From assembly GCF_902686445.1 (NCBI RefSeq), contig NC_062232.1, positions 15,636,397-15,700,396 of the forward strand: 64,000 bases of DNA. Direction: 5' to 3'. Below, piece after piece: positions 1-13,250 of this stretch (position 1 is its first letter; each line of letters begins with the position of its first letter). Source of the stretch: Sciurus carolinensis. Taxonomy: Eukaryota > Chordata > Mammalia > Rodentia > Sciuridae. A program made the position numbers and the translations under genes. The notes under the pieces are model-generated. The model worked only from the letters and a program-made list of their open reading frames with translations. It did no database searches and was not told where the DNA came from.

Positions 1-67
1 TATTTCCCATTAAAAGGAACCAGGACTTTTTGGAGAAACAGTGAGAACAGGAAATGTACAAGATGAG

Positions 68-440
68 ACCGGAGCCAGGAGTGGTGGTACACACCTGTAA
101 TCCCAGCAGCTCCAGAGACTGAGGCAGGAGGATCACAAATACAAGACCAACCTCAGCGACTTAGCGAGACCCTGTCTCGAAATAAAAAACAAAATAAAAA
201 GGGCTGGGAGCCGGTTGCGGTGGCACACACCTATAATCCCAGCAGCTCAGGAGGCTAAGGCAGGAGGAAAACAGTCAACCTCAGCAACTTAGCGAGGTAC
301 TAAGCAACTCAGTGAGACCAGGTCTCTAAACAAAACAAGACAAAACAAAGAGATCGGGATGTGACTCAGTGGTTAAGTGCCCCTAGGTTCAATCCCCAGT
401 ACCAAATCAACAACAACAAAAAAAAAAAAAAAAAAAAAAG
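68..440 (+). mobile_element. Two B1-dID SINEs, one inserted in or abutting the other
   Basis: The first copy (about 68-208) starts GGTGGTACACACCTGTAATC and breaks off at GGGCTGGG. The second (about 209-440) is complete: the B1-like part, then the ID-like part GATCGGGATGTGACTCAGTGG, ending in AATCCCCAGTACC and a poly(A) tail (419-439). Confidence 0.8.
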
Positions 441-594
441 AAAGAAAGAAAGAAAAATGAGCCTGGATCGTTTCGTAAAAATCAGGAAGCAAGGAAACTG
501 ATCATTCTGCTATTGCATCAAAAGAATTAGGGAGACAACTTGAAGAGTTGCCTGTTCAACAAAGAGGGGGTCATTTGAATATCAATAAGTATTA

Positions 595-700
595 ATGGGA
601 GACCCTGTCTCAAAATTAAAAACAAAATGTTCTGGGATGTGACTCAGTGGTTAAGCTTCACTGGGTTCAATCCCCAGTACCCTCACCCCGCAAAATGAGC
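595..700 (+). mobile_element. B1-dID SINE, 5'-truncated
   Basis: Begins within the B1 part (GGGAGACCCTGTCTCAAA), then the ID part GGGATGTGACTCAGTGGTTA and TCAATCCCCAGTACC. Confidence 0.7.
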
Positions 701-1715
701 ACAAATGGAAATTGATTTAAATATATCAAATATTTGAAAAATCTGTGAGTTAAATTGCTCAAATAAAAAAATTAATTATACTCCCATTGACCACCTTTGT
801 TAAAATTCAAGAGAACCAATTCATCTATAAGAAAACTGGCAATCTACTGTCAAGTATACCTAAAAAGAAAAAATATTTAAAAATACAAAAAAAGAATAAC
901 TGTGAACTGCTAAACAATTTAGATATCTCTCAATCTAACATCCATCATTTTATCTGACTATTTATATCCCATAGAAATATTTGAAGTACATATAATTAAT
1001 AATACTAAACTCAACTTGATTACTTTAGATAAACTTGTTATATAACTCTTCCATGTTCAATTTTTATGACAATTTTTAAACTATGCATTTCATTTTCTTG
1101 AAGACGTGAGTGTTTTGTTAAATATTCCTACCATGGTTTTCAAGATTCAGTATTTTGTAAATTTATTATTTGCTGCAAATAAATGCATAATTCATGAATC
1201 ACATTAAAATACTTATATGGTGAAAAAAGAAAGAAAACTGATAAACAAAGAAAAAGAAACAAGCATTTATCTTGCCTATCTTTACAAGTCTACCTCAGGG
1301 AAGCCAAATAGTGAATGAGGGAAAATTTATTTTCATAGAAGTATTCCAGCTAATAAACAAAGAAGGAATGGCAGGATTGGAATATCCCCTAATGGATTAG
1401 TGAATTTAAATAATAATCATTAATTGCTACTAACATCATAGAAAGAGAAAACACCAGATGCTATGTATGCATACTACTTACAAAACATTCTTACCAAAAA
1501 TATCAAATCTGAATCTGAGTAAGCCTCTATATCTAACTAATAATTTGCCAATTTATAAGAAATACAGGAGACAAAAGAAAATGTTAAATGACACTGGATG
1601 TAGAACTGGCAAAATCTACACTCTGGAAAATTCCATGGTTAAATAACCCAGATTCTTCAACAAACAAATTGGAAATTTTTAAAAATAAAAAGAATAAATA
1701 AAAGATATGTCAACA

Positions 1716-1852
1716 GGGTCTGGGGCTGTAACTCAGTGGCAGAGCACTTGCCTAGCATGTGTGAGGCACTGGGTTCAATTCTTAGCACCACATAAAAATA
1801 AACAAATAAAATAAAGGCATTCTGTTCATCTACAACTACAAAAAAAATTTTT
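1716..1852 (+). mobile_element. ID-type SINE with squirrel-type tail and target-site duplication
   Basis: tRNA-derived head GGGGCTGTAACTCAGTGGCA with B box GGGTTCAATTC, then the tail AATAAAATAAAGGCATTCTG typical of squirrel ID elements. Flanked by 16-bp near-perfect duplications at 1700-1715 and 1853-1868 (AAAAGATATGTCAACA versus AAAAGATATATCAACA). Confidence 0.85.
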
Positions 1853-2044
1853 AAAAGATATATCAACAAATTGTAATGAATAAATCTTACCTGAACCCTG
1901 TTTCAAATAATCAGAATGTTTAAAACGATGTTTATGGCAAAATCAGGGAGATTTAAACATTGAATATTTGATGATTTTAAGAAATTACTGTTTTGCAAGT
2001 AAGATTATGGTATTGTGGTTGTGCTTCAAAAAGAATCCTTATGG

Positions 2045-2440
2045 TTCAGGCATACAGTGGAAAATTACGCAGCCTTAAAAAGGAATAAAGTTCTGACACA
2101 TGCTACAACATAGATGAACCTTTAAAAACATTATGCTAAGTGAAACAAGCCAGACACACAAAGGACAAATATATGATTTCATATATATGAGGTACCTAGA
2201 AAAATCAAATTGACAGAGACAGAAAGTAGAATGGTTGGTGACAGAGGGAGGGAGAACAAGGTAGGGGTCATTGCTTAAGAGGCACAGAGTTTCAGTTTGA
2301 GATTATGAACAAGATCTGGAGATAATTATTTTGATGGCTACAGAAAAATGTAAGAGTATTTAATGCACTGAACTGGACACCTAAAATGGTTAAAAGAGTA
2401 AATTTTATGTTATATGTATTTTACCACAATAAAAAGGAGT
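2045..2440 (+). mobile_element. Old L1 3'-end fragment
   Basis: Contains the classic L1 3' run (GGAAAATTACGCAGCC, ACATTATGCTAAGTGAAACA, CAGAGACAGAAAGTAGAATG, TTTTACCACAATAAAAA). Diverged, not coding. Confidence 0.7.
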
Positions 2441-2989
2441 TCTTAACTTTTAGAGGTGCAGATATAGTAGTATTTGAGATTTGGTTCAAAATATTCAGGA
2501 TGGGAAAATGAATGAGGGTAAGAATGAAACAAGAGTTGATAACTATTGAAGATAAGTGAAAGGTTCATGAAAATGTATTTTGTGTGTGTTTTTTAATTTC
2601 TTATTGGTGCATTACAATCATACATGCTAGTGGTATTCATTGTTATATATTCATACATGTATAAGATATAGCAATACAATTCGGCCAAATATTTATTAGG
2701 CTAGTTTTTCCACTTTCAAATGTGCTTGAAGTTTTCCATTAAAAAGAGGAAGAGAAGAAAGAAGATGTAAGAGAAGATTGATCTATATTTGTTTTACATT
2801 GTCCAGGTCATCACAGTGACGCCCTTTACTTGGAAGTAGCTCACCAGTAATTCAACCATCTCTGACTGGACATAGCATCCAGAGTGACTATGGCAATAAC
2901 TAGATACACATAGCTCTCAACATTTCAGTTCTCCCCTAAAGCCTAGAACAGTAAACCATGCAATAGTACTTCCATCTCAATTTATTTTG

Positions 2990-3082
2990 TTTCTTTTTGT
3001 TTTTTATTTGTTCTAATTATTTATACATGACAGTAGAATGCATTTTGGCATATCATACATAAATAAAGTATAACTTCTCTTT
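2990..3082 (-). mobile_element. Short squirrel-type repeat 3' end
   Basis: Reads on the - strand as ATGATATGCCAAAATGCATT followed by CTACTGTCATGTATAAATAA and an A-rich tail. A second copy, in the opposite orientation, is at 61557-61637. Family not recognised with certainty. Confidence 0.5.
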
Positions 3083-3284
3083 CTTCTTCAATTTCTTGCT
3101 TTGTGCCCTAGCTCTCTCCTGGATTAGAAGCCTATCCTAAAGCTCTGGCCACCTATCTGAGAACTTTACACTCCGTCTCCTTACTACTCTTTCCCTAAGA
3201 TCCCAGTCTTTGTGCCCAATTTCTTTCTCAAGGAACTAATAATAATAGAGCACACACACATACAGTATTTATTGTCAGGCAGGA

Positions 3285-3460
3285 ATTCAAATGCATTACA
3301 TGTATCCAGTCATTCGATCCTCACAATATCCTCATGACTTTAGTACTATTTTACCCTCCATTTTGCAGATGAGAAAACTGAGGCACTGGCTGGTTAAAGC
3401 CACATATCCAAGCTGGTACTGCCAAGGGAATGGTGGAAATGCAATTCAGACTCAGGAACA
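3285..3460 (-). mobile_element. MIR fragment
   Basis: Contains CCATTTTGCAGATGAGAAAA followed by CTGAGGC, the reverse complement of the MIR core-3' region, with diverged flanks. An ancient mammalian SINE. Confidence 0.65.
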
Positions 3461-3469
3461 GTGGGCCCA

Positions 3470-5390
3470 CAGTCCTTGGTTTACCCCACCCCCAGATTGG
3501 CAATCTGTATCTCTCCAGCCTATCCCACCATTCCTAAGGTTCCTGAGTGTTTAACTCAAGGTCAGTAGATTTGATTGGCAAACAGTTAAAATTGGAAAAG
3601 CTGCAGCCAGAGAAGCCCTTCTGCTGATAATAGAAATGCTGGCTCCCTGACAGGGTCCTGCATCCACACTGTGCCACACCCAGTCCCTGAGTGGTTAGCA
3701 ACAGGGCATGTAAGTGGGTAAGGCAATATCCATGCCACATCAAATGATACAGGAAGTATCTGACACACCTGCAGAGTTCACTGTAATGGTATTTGACCTG
3801 TGCTAAAAGTCTCCAATTTGAAGTGAGAAAATGAATATTTGTATGTTGAGGGCGACACAGAGAGGATACATTATAGTGTGACAGATGGAAATGGATTTAC
3901 TAAGACATTAATAGTATCTAGACAGGTTTTCAAGCACACCTGGGAATACATTACTGACACATTTCAGGAATACACCAATACACTTTTATTCCCATAGCAG
4001 GCAGAAAAACACTTTACCTTTTACAATTCAAAAGAAAACTGCACAGCAATGACACCCAAATCTTTTAATTTTGCCTTCTGAACTAAAATTCTAACTAAAA
4101 TTTTGGGCAAGAAATGCACCAAGATCAACTCTTTCCTTTACTATCATTACAATGTCATTTAGCTCATCCTTAAAAGGCCACTCCTTCCTAAATTCATTAT
4201 CTATAATACAATATGCATTTATGCACATACATAAACATATATGCATTTATGTCATCATTCAAATGTTAATTTCTTTCAAATTTTTAAATATATGTGACAC
4301 TGACATAAATACTAGTTATTCAAAAGGAAGCAAAACTAGACCTTTAGGTCCTATAAAGTAATAAATAGAAAACAGAATTATAAAAGAAAATTAAGGATAA
4401 TTTCATATTAGCTTAGTGTGGGGACACCTTCTGAAACAAGATAGGTAACCCAGGAACAATAAAGGCAATAAAAAACAATAAAAAATAAACTCTATTTTTA
4501 AAATTTTAATTTTCATATAACAAAAGAACTATAAACAAGATTGGGGAAATTGGCCAAGAGTAGGAATAAGATAGGAAATCTACTTGTATAATAGGTTGCA
4601 CAGCCTCAATAATAGTCACAGAAATGTGAAATAAAATATAGGTTTATACCCATTAAACCTGAGGGGTGGGGAGTAAAAGGTAATTATAAAAAATAATGTT
4701 GAAATCTTGGGGAAGCAATTACTCTCATATACCATTGGAAGAAGTAAGTTACAATTTTTTTTGGAAATTTTATAATGTCAAGGAAAATTTTTAAATGTCA
4801 AATAAATAAAATGTCAAAATTAAAAATATGCAAGCTTCGTGACCCACAAAGAGAAATCCATTCCACAGAAATAAAAGCATTGATATTTAAGAAAGTACAA
4901 GATTGCTCAGTGAGACATTTTGATGGTAAAAAAAGGAACAAAATGAATTTTCAAACTGTAATCTGTTTCATCATATTTATTCATGTAGGCAGGCTATACA
5001 ATAAAACATTACGCTTGCTTTAAAAGAATGTTAAGGAAAAAGCATACCTTTGAAATGAAAAAGATTTACTGGTCACCACCTTAACCAAGTTATCAAACTG
5101 CTTACCATGAAACAGTTTGATATCGTATGTCTTTTGATGTTATACACAGAAGTACACAGTATCATCTATGAACAATACTTGACAAATATATTTTGTCAAA
5201 CCTAACCAGACTAAATAAAACCAAACCTTTAGACTTAACTTCCACTTTCCAAGAAACACAGGAAATAGAGGAAGAAGTTAAACAATACCCAATACCTGGA
5301 GGAAACAATCGGACAAATACAGGATGTGGGATATTCTGGAAGACAACTAACCTGGTCTCTTCCAAAGGTCAAGATTTAAGGGGAAAGGTG
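3470..5390. other. Intergenic, unique AT-rich
   Basis: No gene or clear young repeat. The open frames here are short and without recognisable domains. Confidence 0.5.
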
Positions 5391-5395
5391 GAGGG

Positions 5396-5485
5396 GATGG
5401 AGATGTAGCTTGGTTATAGAGCACTTGTCCAGGATACCCTGGATTCCATGGCAAGTACCACAAAAGAGAAAGAAAGAAAAGGTGG
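5396..5485 (+). mobile_element. Degenerate ID-type SINE
   Basis: GGAGATGTAGCTTGGTTATA and GATTCCATGGCAAGTACCAC match a decayed ID head and B-box region, followed by an A/G-rich tail. Confidence 0.55.
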
Positions 5486-5507
5486 GGAACTATTCTAAAT
5501 TAAAAAG

Positions 5508-5738
5508 ACTGGAATCCCAGCCTAGAGGCACATGCCTGTAATCCCAACAGTTTGAGAGGCTGAGGCAGGAGGATCAAAAGCCAGACTCAACAACTTAGAG
5601 AGGTCCTAAGTAACTCAGTGAGTCCCTATCTCTAAATAAAATGCAAAAAAAAAAAAAAAAAAGAAAAGACTGGGGATGTTGCTCAGTGGTTAAGCAACCC
5701 TGGGTTCAATCCCCAGTCTCAAAAAAAAAAAAAAAAGG
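5508..5738 (+). mobile_element. B1-dID SINE
   Basis: B1 part with GCCTGTAATCCCAACAG and GAGGCTGAGGCAGGAGGATC, an A-rich linker, ID part GACTGGGGATGTTGCTCAGT and TTCAATCCCCAGTCTC plus a poly(A) tail. Confidence 0.8.
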
Positions 5739-5804
5739 ACTATGGAGGCATCAAACCAAATTGTCATTCATGTGTAAACTTTCATTGAATTTGGATTAAA
5801 AAAA

Positions 5805-6000
5805 AAAGCTATAACCCAGGAAAAGTAACACACTCCTGTAATCCCAGTGACTTGGGAAGCAGAAGCAGGAGGATCACAAGTTCAAAGCCAGACTCAGCAA
5901 TTTAGTGAGGCCCTGTTTCAGATTTTTTAAAAAATTAAAAGCTCAATGATAAAGCACCCCTAGATTCAATCCCCAGTACTGCAAAGAGAAAAAAACAGAT
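5805..6000 (+). mobile_element. B1-dID SINE, diverged
   Basis: B1 part (CACTCCTGTAATCCCAGTGA, GCAGGAGGATCACAAG), a shortened ID part and TTCAATCCCCAGTACTGC. Confidence 0.75.
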
Positions 6001-6020
6001 AAAGAGAAAATACCAATTTA

Positions 6021-6146
6021 TTTTTTTAAAGAAGGACACAATGTCTTTATTTTATTTCTTCATTTTTATGTGGTGCTGAGGATCGAACCCAGGGCCTCCC
6101 ACATGCCAGGCAAGTGCTCTACCACTGAGCCACAACCCCAGCTCCA
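6021..6146 (-). mobile_element. ID-type SINE with tail and target-site duplication
   Basis: Minus-strand copy: B-box complement GGATCGAACCCAGGGCC, A-box side CACTGAGCCACAACCCCAGC, tail complement GGACACAATGTCTTTATTTT. The duplication AAAATACCAATTTA (6007-6020) recurs as AAAATATCAATTTA (6147-6160). Confidence 0.85.
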
Positions 6147-6524
6147 AAAATATCAATTTAGTATACCTGATTTTTTTTCTCATTTTCACAACAGAAAATT
6201 ATTTTACCTTTGCAGAAGTGCTCTAAATCTTTAGTAACTGCTTCTAATTCTTCTACATCACTATTTTGAACCCTTGAATCTGGCTATCTTGGAATATTGA
6301 AGAGGAAGTTATGGGGAAGATGAGGTGTTTGTGTTTTAAGGAAAAATAATTTGATCTGTTCAAGATATTCAGAAAGTAATTATATTAACATTTGAATACT
6401 GACATCTAAATATTGTAAAGATATTGTGGGGAATGACACTGACCAAATTATATCGTTATCCCATGTGCACGTAACAAGGAATGCTACTATTATCTAATAA
6501 TAGTATAAAGCACCAATAAAACAA

Positions 6525-6732
6525 TTTTTTTGGTACTGGGGATTGAATCCAGGGACACTTAACCACTGAGCAACATCCCCAGTCCTTATTATTTTTAATT
6601 TTGAGACAGATTCTCACTAAGTTACTTAGGGCCTCACTAAGTCACTGAGGCTGGCCTTGAACTTGCAATTTTCCTGCCTCAATCTCCTTGGCAGCTGGGA
6701 TTACAGGTGTAAGCCACCATGCCTGTCAATAA
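6525..6732 (-). mobile_element. B1-dID SINE
   Basis: Reverse orientation: ID part (TACTGGGGATTGAATCCAGG), then B1 part ending CTGGGATTACAGGTGTAAGC. Flanked by similar CAATAAAACAATTTTT and CAATAAAATAAATTTTT sequences, probable target duplications. Confidence 0.8.
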
Positions 6733-7117
6733 AATAAATTTTTAACCCCCCCACACACACACATACACAAGTGTCCCTGGTTCCATCTCCAGGATCAAAA
6801 AATAAAATAAAGTAGCTATAATGAGATTTTATGGACAATTGGAGAAAAATTGAATGTAAACTGGATAAAATATATAAGGAAATTAGTTTTGGTAGGCTAT
6901 TAACACAGTAGAGTGACTACAGATAACAATAATGTACTACACATTTCAAAGGGCTAAAATAAAGGATTTAGAAAGTTTTCGCCCTAAAGAAACAATAAAT
7001 GTTTGAGGAGACAAACATGTTTAACATGATTTAAACATTACACAATGTATACATGTATTGAAATATTACATGGTACTCCATTAATATGTACCATTTTTAT
7101 ATTTTAATGTATCAGTT

Positions 7118-7690
7118 AACTCCTTGGTTTATACCCAAAGGACTTAAAATCAGCATACTACAGTAACAGCCACATCAATGTTTATAGCATCTCAATTCAC
7201 AATAGCTAGATTGTGGAACCCACCTAGATGCCCTTCAATAGATGGATGGATAAAGAAACTGTGGTATCTATACACAATGGAATATTACTCAACCATAAAG
7301 AAGAATAAAGTTATGGCATTTGCAGGTAAATGGATGGAGCTGGAGAATATCATGGTAAGTGAAATAAGCCAATCCCCAAAAAACCAAAGGCCAAATGTTT
7401 TCTCTGAAAAATGGATGATGATACATAAGGGCAGGGGGAACATGGAGGGGGGGGGCGGGGGGGAGGTTAAGAGACGATTGGAGGATCTTTGGATTATGTA
7501 GAGGGAAATCGGAGGCCCAGGCAGGGGAAGGAAAGATAGTGGGAGAGACAAACATCATTATTCTAGGTACATGTATGATTATAGGAATGGTGTGAATCTA
7601 CATTGTGTACAACCAGAGAATTGAAAATTTGTACCCCGTTTGTGTACAATGAATCAAAATGCAGTCTATAAAAATAAAAATAATTTTTTT
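7118..7690 (+). mobile_element. 5'-truncated rodent L1 3' end
   Basis: Holds the end of ORF2 (residues such as FTIARLWNPPRCPSIDGWIK in the frame from 7178) and the 3' UTR, with a G-rich run at 7446-7464 and an A-rich tail. Too short to be active. Confidence 0.85.
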
Positions 7691-7728
7691 AAAAAAAGGA
7701 AAAAGTATACCGGTTAAAAATTAATTTA

Positions 7729-7830
7729 AAGGGTAGGGGGCATAGCTCAGTGTTAGAGAACTTGCCTAACATAAGCAAGGTCCTGGGTTTGATCTCCAAT
7801 ACTGCAAAAATAATAATAACTAAATAAAAA
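7729..7830 (+). mobile_element. ID-type SINE
   Basis: GGGGGCATAGCTCAGTGTTA, GGTCCTGGGTTTGATCTCCA and an A/T-rich tail. Confidence 0.75.
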
Positions 7831-9790
7831 TCTTTAAAGAGTTCTTAAAAGTTATAAGGAAATGGTTGATTTTCTAAAGTATGATAATAATCTTGTGGCT
7901 ATGAATGAAGAGGTCTTTATTTTTTTAGAAAATGCATGCCATAGTACTTATGGTTGAAGCATCATAATGTTCAATTACTCTGTCTCAAATTAATTCAGGA
8001 AAAAATATTAGATTACACTGAATCAAATTGCCATTTTATATGTCAAAAATAGTTGAGTATTGGCAATTTTACATGGTTTCACCTGACAAATGGGGAGGGG
8101 AACTTGAGCACAAATACAGTAAAATATTAACAATGACTGAATCTAGACAAGGTTTATAGGAATTCATTTTATTATTATTTTAACTTTTCATGATAAAAAT
8201 TAAAGGAAAATAAAACAGATCTATGTCTATCATCTTGGATAGATGATACAGTCTTATTTTTTTTTAACTGTTGAGAAACCTGTATAGAAGAGACCCATTA
8301 AAGAGTTGGAATAGAGGAATGACCTAAGTACTTTTATAAATTTGTCTAACCATGACAAGTGTTAAATGTGAATTAAGCTATGGACATTGTTTATTTCAAG
8401 TATGGTGAGAACACCAGGAACAGAGGAATGATTAATAACATTTCTTTGTATATCTCTAAATGTTTCACTTGTCAAAAATAGAATGTTTTACTTGTATAAT
8501 TTTTAAAAATTAACTTAAAATACACACACACCACTTAAATATAATCTTTCAGAAATTTGCAGTACAGATTGTTTTCAAATAGGGGTCTACAAAGATTTCC
8601 CCAATACTTTTTATCCCTATATCTTCATTTAGGTCAGAGGTGGACAAACTCCACCCTATGGCTAACTCTCACCCTCCACCTATTTTTGTAAATAAAGTTT
8701 TACTGGAACATAGCTAAACCCATTCATTAATTATCCATAGCCAATTTCATAACACAATGGCAGAGTTGAGTATCTTTGAGAGAATGACCCTCAAAGCTTA
8801 TTCAATACCAGGATTTATCTTTACAGAAAAAGTTTTCTGAGCTCTAAGTTTGATGGCCATCTTAATTGATGTTCTGGATCACCTCGACAGTGTGCCTTAA
8901 AATGGAAAACTGTTATCCTATATTAGCATTCTAGTTTTCAGATGGATTCATAATCACTTTGGCCAGAGTAAGATGTCTTGAACTGTGGTGACCTAGTGAA
9001 AAGAAAAGGATCTAGGTAGGCTTAAAAAGTCATTCCAGAACAATGACATCCTTTACTGTAAATATTTTTAAGTCAAATGTTATGGGTTATATACACTTGC
9101 TAGTGTTTCCTATATGTTGTATCATTTGGCTTTCTACTTATATAAGAGCCATAAGCAGAAAGAGGTATAACCGATATTTTTATTATATGCCAACATAAGC
9201 TAACATTAGAGTCCAAGAAAATGTTTTTATTTAAAGGAATCTGAATATGTATTTCAAAAACTTCCATAATAAAAAGTGTGTATTAATTAGTCAAAGGATC
9301 TGTAATTTATTCAATTTTGAGAAACGTTCCCTTTTAATGTTGAAATAACAACTAAGAAAATACTCTCTCTATATCTAATTATACAGGCTTAAGTTTTGAC
9401 TCAACATTGCCATATTTGTTAGATATTTAAATAATATGCTATAGTCTAGTTCTTCTTTGGATTTCTTTTTCTCTAATAGGGGAGTCAAAACCTACAGTCA
9501 GTCATCTTCTCTCCTGATTCAGGAACTGACCTATTCTAAAACATTTCTGGACTCCTACCCATATTTTCAATTTATGACTGAGAAATTAATTCTTTTTACC
9601 CTTACACACAATCCAAATGCTCAAATGCTCAGGCAATTCACTAAACTTGGTAACACAGACCCAAATACATTCAGCTTCAATGGAGATATTTTAAAGTTGT
9701 CTTTTTCTCAAAACAAACAAGGCAAGATACTGTAAAGGCTATCACATTTGGGCATATTTCAAACATCTCTGATAGTAACTGAATATTTTG
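7830..9790. other. Intergenic, AT-rich, with one ancient repeat
   Basis: About 8630-8820 resembles an ancient mammalian repeat (CTATTTTTGTAAATAAAGTT then TTACTGGAACATAGC and GGCAGAGTTGAGTA), probably hAT-type. Otherwise no gene or recognised element. Confidence 0.45.
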
Positions 9791-9797
9791 TTTCTTT

Positions 9798-9875
9798 CAG
9801 TGCTGGGAATTGAACCCAGGGCCTCACACATACTAGACAAGTGCTCTACCACTAAGTTATATTCCCAGCTCCACA
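9798..9875 (-). mobile_element. ID-type SINE
   Basis: Reverse copy: GTGCTGGGAATTGAACCCAG, CAAGTGCTCTACCACTAAGT, CCCAGCTCC. Confidence 0.75.
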
Positions 9876-9879
9876 TTTC

Positions 9880-12540
9880 AGACTCCTGAAACTACCACTG
9901 GTGAAAATTAACTTCAGGAACAGCCTTGTAACAAACATATCCTGCAAAATGCAGCTGGATTCCATTGGCTCTGCCTCTCAGCATGCTTTTCGACTCTCCA
10001 GAAACCAAAGTAATGTGAAAGCAAGATGTACGTCTGCAAGGAATATGGTGCAATAATCATGTGTCTACAATTCCATTATGGTATAATTAATCTTAATTAC
10101 ACTTTAAATTCTGCTTGAATTAAAAGACTCACATAGCTTGAGTTTTGTGTTGCCTATAATTTTACCGTGTTATTTTGAGAAATGTAAAAAAAAAAAAAAA
10201 AAAAAAAACTTAAACCTTCCAAAGCAAAATGGTGACTTTGGGGTCCCTGTTCTTAGGGGCTCTTGCAGCTCAACTGTGGTCAACTCAGCCCATTTTCACC
10301 ATTTGCTGAGGAGCAGGTGAGAGCATTTTATGTTCCTATCTCCCATTTCCAGATTCAGAGGCAGTCAGCAGGTGGGGAAGGAAGTGCTGATTACATATCC
10401 AGTCACCTGACAGAAGAGGCTGTCACCCATACCTCTCCTTGTGTTTATGTTTTTCTACATTGTTCTAAAAGCTAACTAGAGACTTGGCATTTGCTTCCTT
10501 TTCCATGCACCATTGTGAGAATTTCCTGGGTTCTCTTTCAATTTTTCCTCTCTTGCTTACACAGGCACTTATTAACCTTTTTGGAGATTCTCCAGGCACA
10601 CCCAGCAACTCCTACAAGAGCAAAGGATCTTCTTAGAAGGCAGAAAACTGCACCCACAGCAGCACCTTTATTGTGGTACAATAGAGCACAGCCTGTATTT
10701 TCTGTAAGGCCAATATCTTGAGATCCCTTTGCCATTTACGCCTATTGGGCTATGGTGCAAATGAAGATTTCTACAAATATCCATGGGGCTAGGAATTCCA
10801 AGGTCCTACACCTTGCTGAAGGGAAAGAAAATGCCTGGAACTATTAGAAAGCTTTAAAAAATATGAAAACTGAGTAATGGCTTATGTTTTTTAGCTGGGC
10901 ATATTTTGATCTTGAGAATGACAAATTTTACTTCATTTTGCAACAGAGAAGAAAATGTTTAGTAAGAGCTCTGCACCTAAAGTGGAGTCAACCAAAGGTG
11001 GATTATACTGAAAATTTTCAGGTGAGGAACTGGAGCAAAAGTGGCAGGAAATGATGGAAGATACCCTGTGAAGAGAGAATGACTCAGAACACCTGCTGTG
11101 GGAAGGATGACGAAAGTGTAGTAGCTAGAAAATGGGAGGCTCTGTGCGGAAACTTTAACCAAATCATGAAGCCCAGAAACACATCTGCATCCTTTCAAGA
11201 GGATATAATAAAATGGAACACCTACTCCATGCAGGGACCCTCAAATTCCCAGAGATATTATGACCTTAGCCTTTCTTGATTTTCCTGCACTTTCCAAGGA
11301 GGTCATTGAATCATGAAGCATACCTTTGTAGAAGATGTACCATATTCATAGATTGGCACACTCAATATTGTGGAAATGTCAATTCTCCCACAGAGTCCAG
11401 AAACAGACCTGCACATATACTGTCGCGTGAGTAAGGAGAAAGCAGGAGGCTACTGGAGTCTTGTTAACATATTACATCCTTGATCTCAGTCCTGGTTACA
11501 TCAATGTCAAGTTTGGGTAAATTTAACCAACTGTATATTTATGATATGTGCATGTTTATGTTTGCATATTATACTTCAATTAAAAGTTTGCTTTCAATCC
11601 CTTTATAAGAGTTTGAAATGACATTTTCAAAGATTAAGCTGTTGTTCAAAGTAGAAAAATAAAAGAAAATGTTCAAAGTTCGTATAAACTTAATGATGGC
11701 TTGGTTCTTAGTTTCTTAAGTGCCCCTTTGAAATATCTCAATATTATCAGTTTTCCTCCACTCTTGGAAAGTTCTAGCTTCTGAGAATTTATCTTCTCAT
11801 TCTTTTTCCTACCCATCACTTTAAGGGACTTGAAAAGCTATTGATTAACAGGTCCTTTACATCCTGCAATTAAACCTAGTACCCCAGGATCCTTTGCTCT
11901 AGCTACTGCATCAAGCTTCTTTGTTCACAGAAAACAACTAGAACAATTGCACTGAGGACTGCTAAAATGTTAAAATGCTAAATATTAAAAGTCTCACTCC
12001 AAATGTTTCCTCATTGCCTACTGAGAAACTTCCCACTTTCATAGGAAACACATACGTCTTCCTAAAGGCCATTGGTACTGAACCTGGTACATTTTCTGTG
12101 TTGAAGTCACTTATCTTTAGCTGGGTGTCTTCATAGATAACAAACAATTAGGTTTTGCAAGGCATCTTGTAAGCGAGTAATGATCATTTATTACTTAGCT
12201 CCATTTAGAAATCTGTAATTCAAGACTCACTGAAGTCAATAAATAGTGGAAAAAAGGGTATTCTGGCATGAAGCTTGTTTGTATGTTATACTGGATTTGT
12301 GATCATTTTCCATTAAACTTTTTTAAGGGACCTGGAAATTGAATTGTTGTCTGTTTCTGAAATTCTACTCACCTACAGAACCATCTCCAAATAGCGAGAT
12401 GCATGGCTCTAGCATATCATATGTGCCTCTGTAAAAGAGGGGCACAGACAATGGCAACACAAAGATATATTAAAAAATACATAATGTAACTTGTCTTAAT
12501 ATACTTTTCTGAGTCTAAAAATATGCCAGACCAAAAGAAA
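9880..12540. other. Intergenic, no gene
   Basis: AT-rich unique sequence with a 23-base A run at 10186-10208. Short open frames only, none with a recognisable product. Confidence 0.45.
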
Positions 12541-13250
12541 CATATTTACATAAAAAGCAGACAAGGTCAAATAACAAAGAAAGCCCTTAATTAGTTGTAA
12601 TCAACTTTAATTTGCATACCGTATATAATTCCTAAATGATTGTTAATAATAACTTTATATAATGGACTTCCAATTTTCATGAAAATGGCACATTTTGATA
12701 AGCAGACACAAAACCCTAGTACTAATAAGGTTTAATTTGCATACATTAGACTGATTATCCAAACAAAAGGATTACAGTATTACTTCTCCATACCTTTATG
12801 TCCTTATTATGCACATTTATTAACTTCACAAAAGCTAGCTGTTAGTGACAAACAATAGCCATGGTTGAAAGAGAAATCTACAGAATGAATAAGGTACATT
12901 TTAATGCTAAGGAGCAAAGTTTATACATCATAAATGCCGAATTTAACTGTTTGTTAGCTAAAGGGGCTAGAATTCCACAAAGAGTGCTTCATCCTTTGAA
13001 TAAACCAGCTTGTTTTTGTGACCTGAAAAAAAATGCTGTGACACACTTACTCCATCACTCCAATTTCATAATGAACTTATCTCAAGCTAGGAAGCCCTGA
13101 CACTGTATTATGCTGAGAATTCATGAACAGCGACAGAATTAAGCTTTAAATGTATAGTTCTGGGATGCAGTGTTAATAGATATATTTCAACAAGCTTAGT
13201 TTTCAGCCAAGTAAATAATAATATGGGTGGCATTAGTATTGATATCGGTT
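12540..13250. promoter_or_regulatory. Candidate distal enhancer with duplicated octamer/homeodomain motif
   Basis: About 29 kb upstream of ARX, in a repeat-free stretch. The 14-mer TTTAATTTGCATAC occurs exactly twice (12606-12619 and 12731-12744), each including the POU octamer ATTTGCAT. A TAATTA core lies at 12588-12593. Further TAAT, TTATGCAC and AAACAATAG motifs follow. Enhancer function is inferred from motif density and lack of repeats. Confidence 0.4.

Noticed and set aside
7178..7501. 107-codon frame with LINE-like residues
   Set aside because: It is the C-terminal end of L1 ORF2 in a truncated copy, reported as a mobile element and not as a gene.
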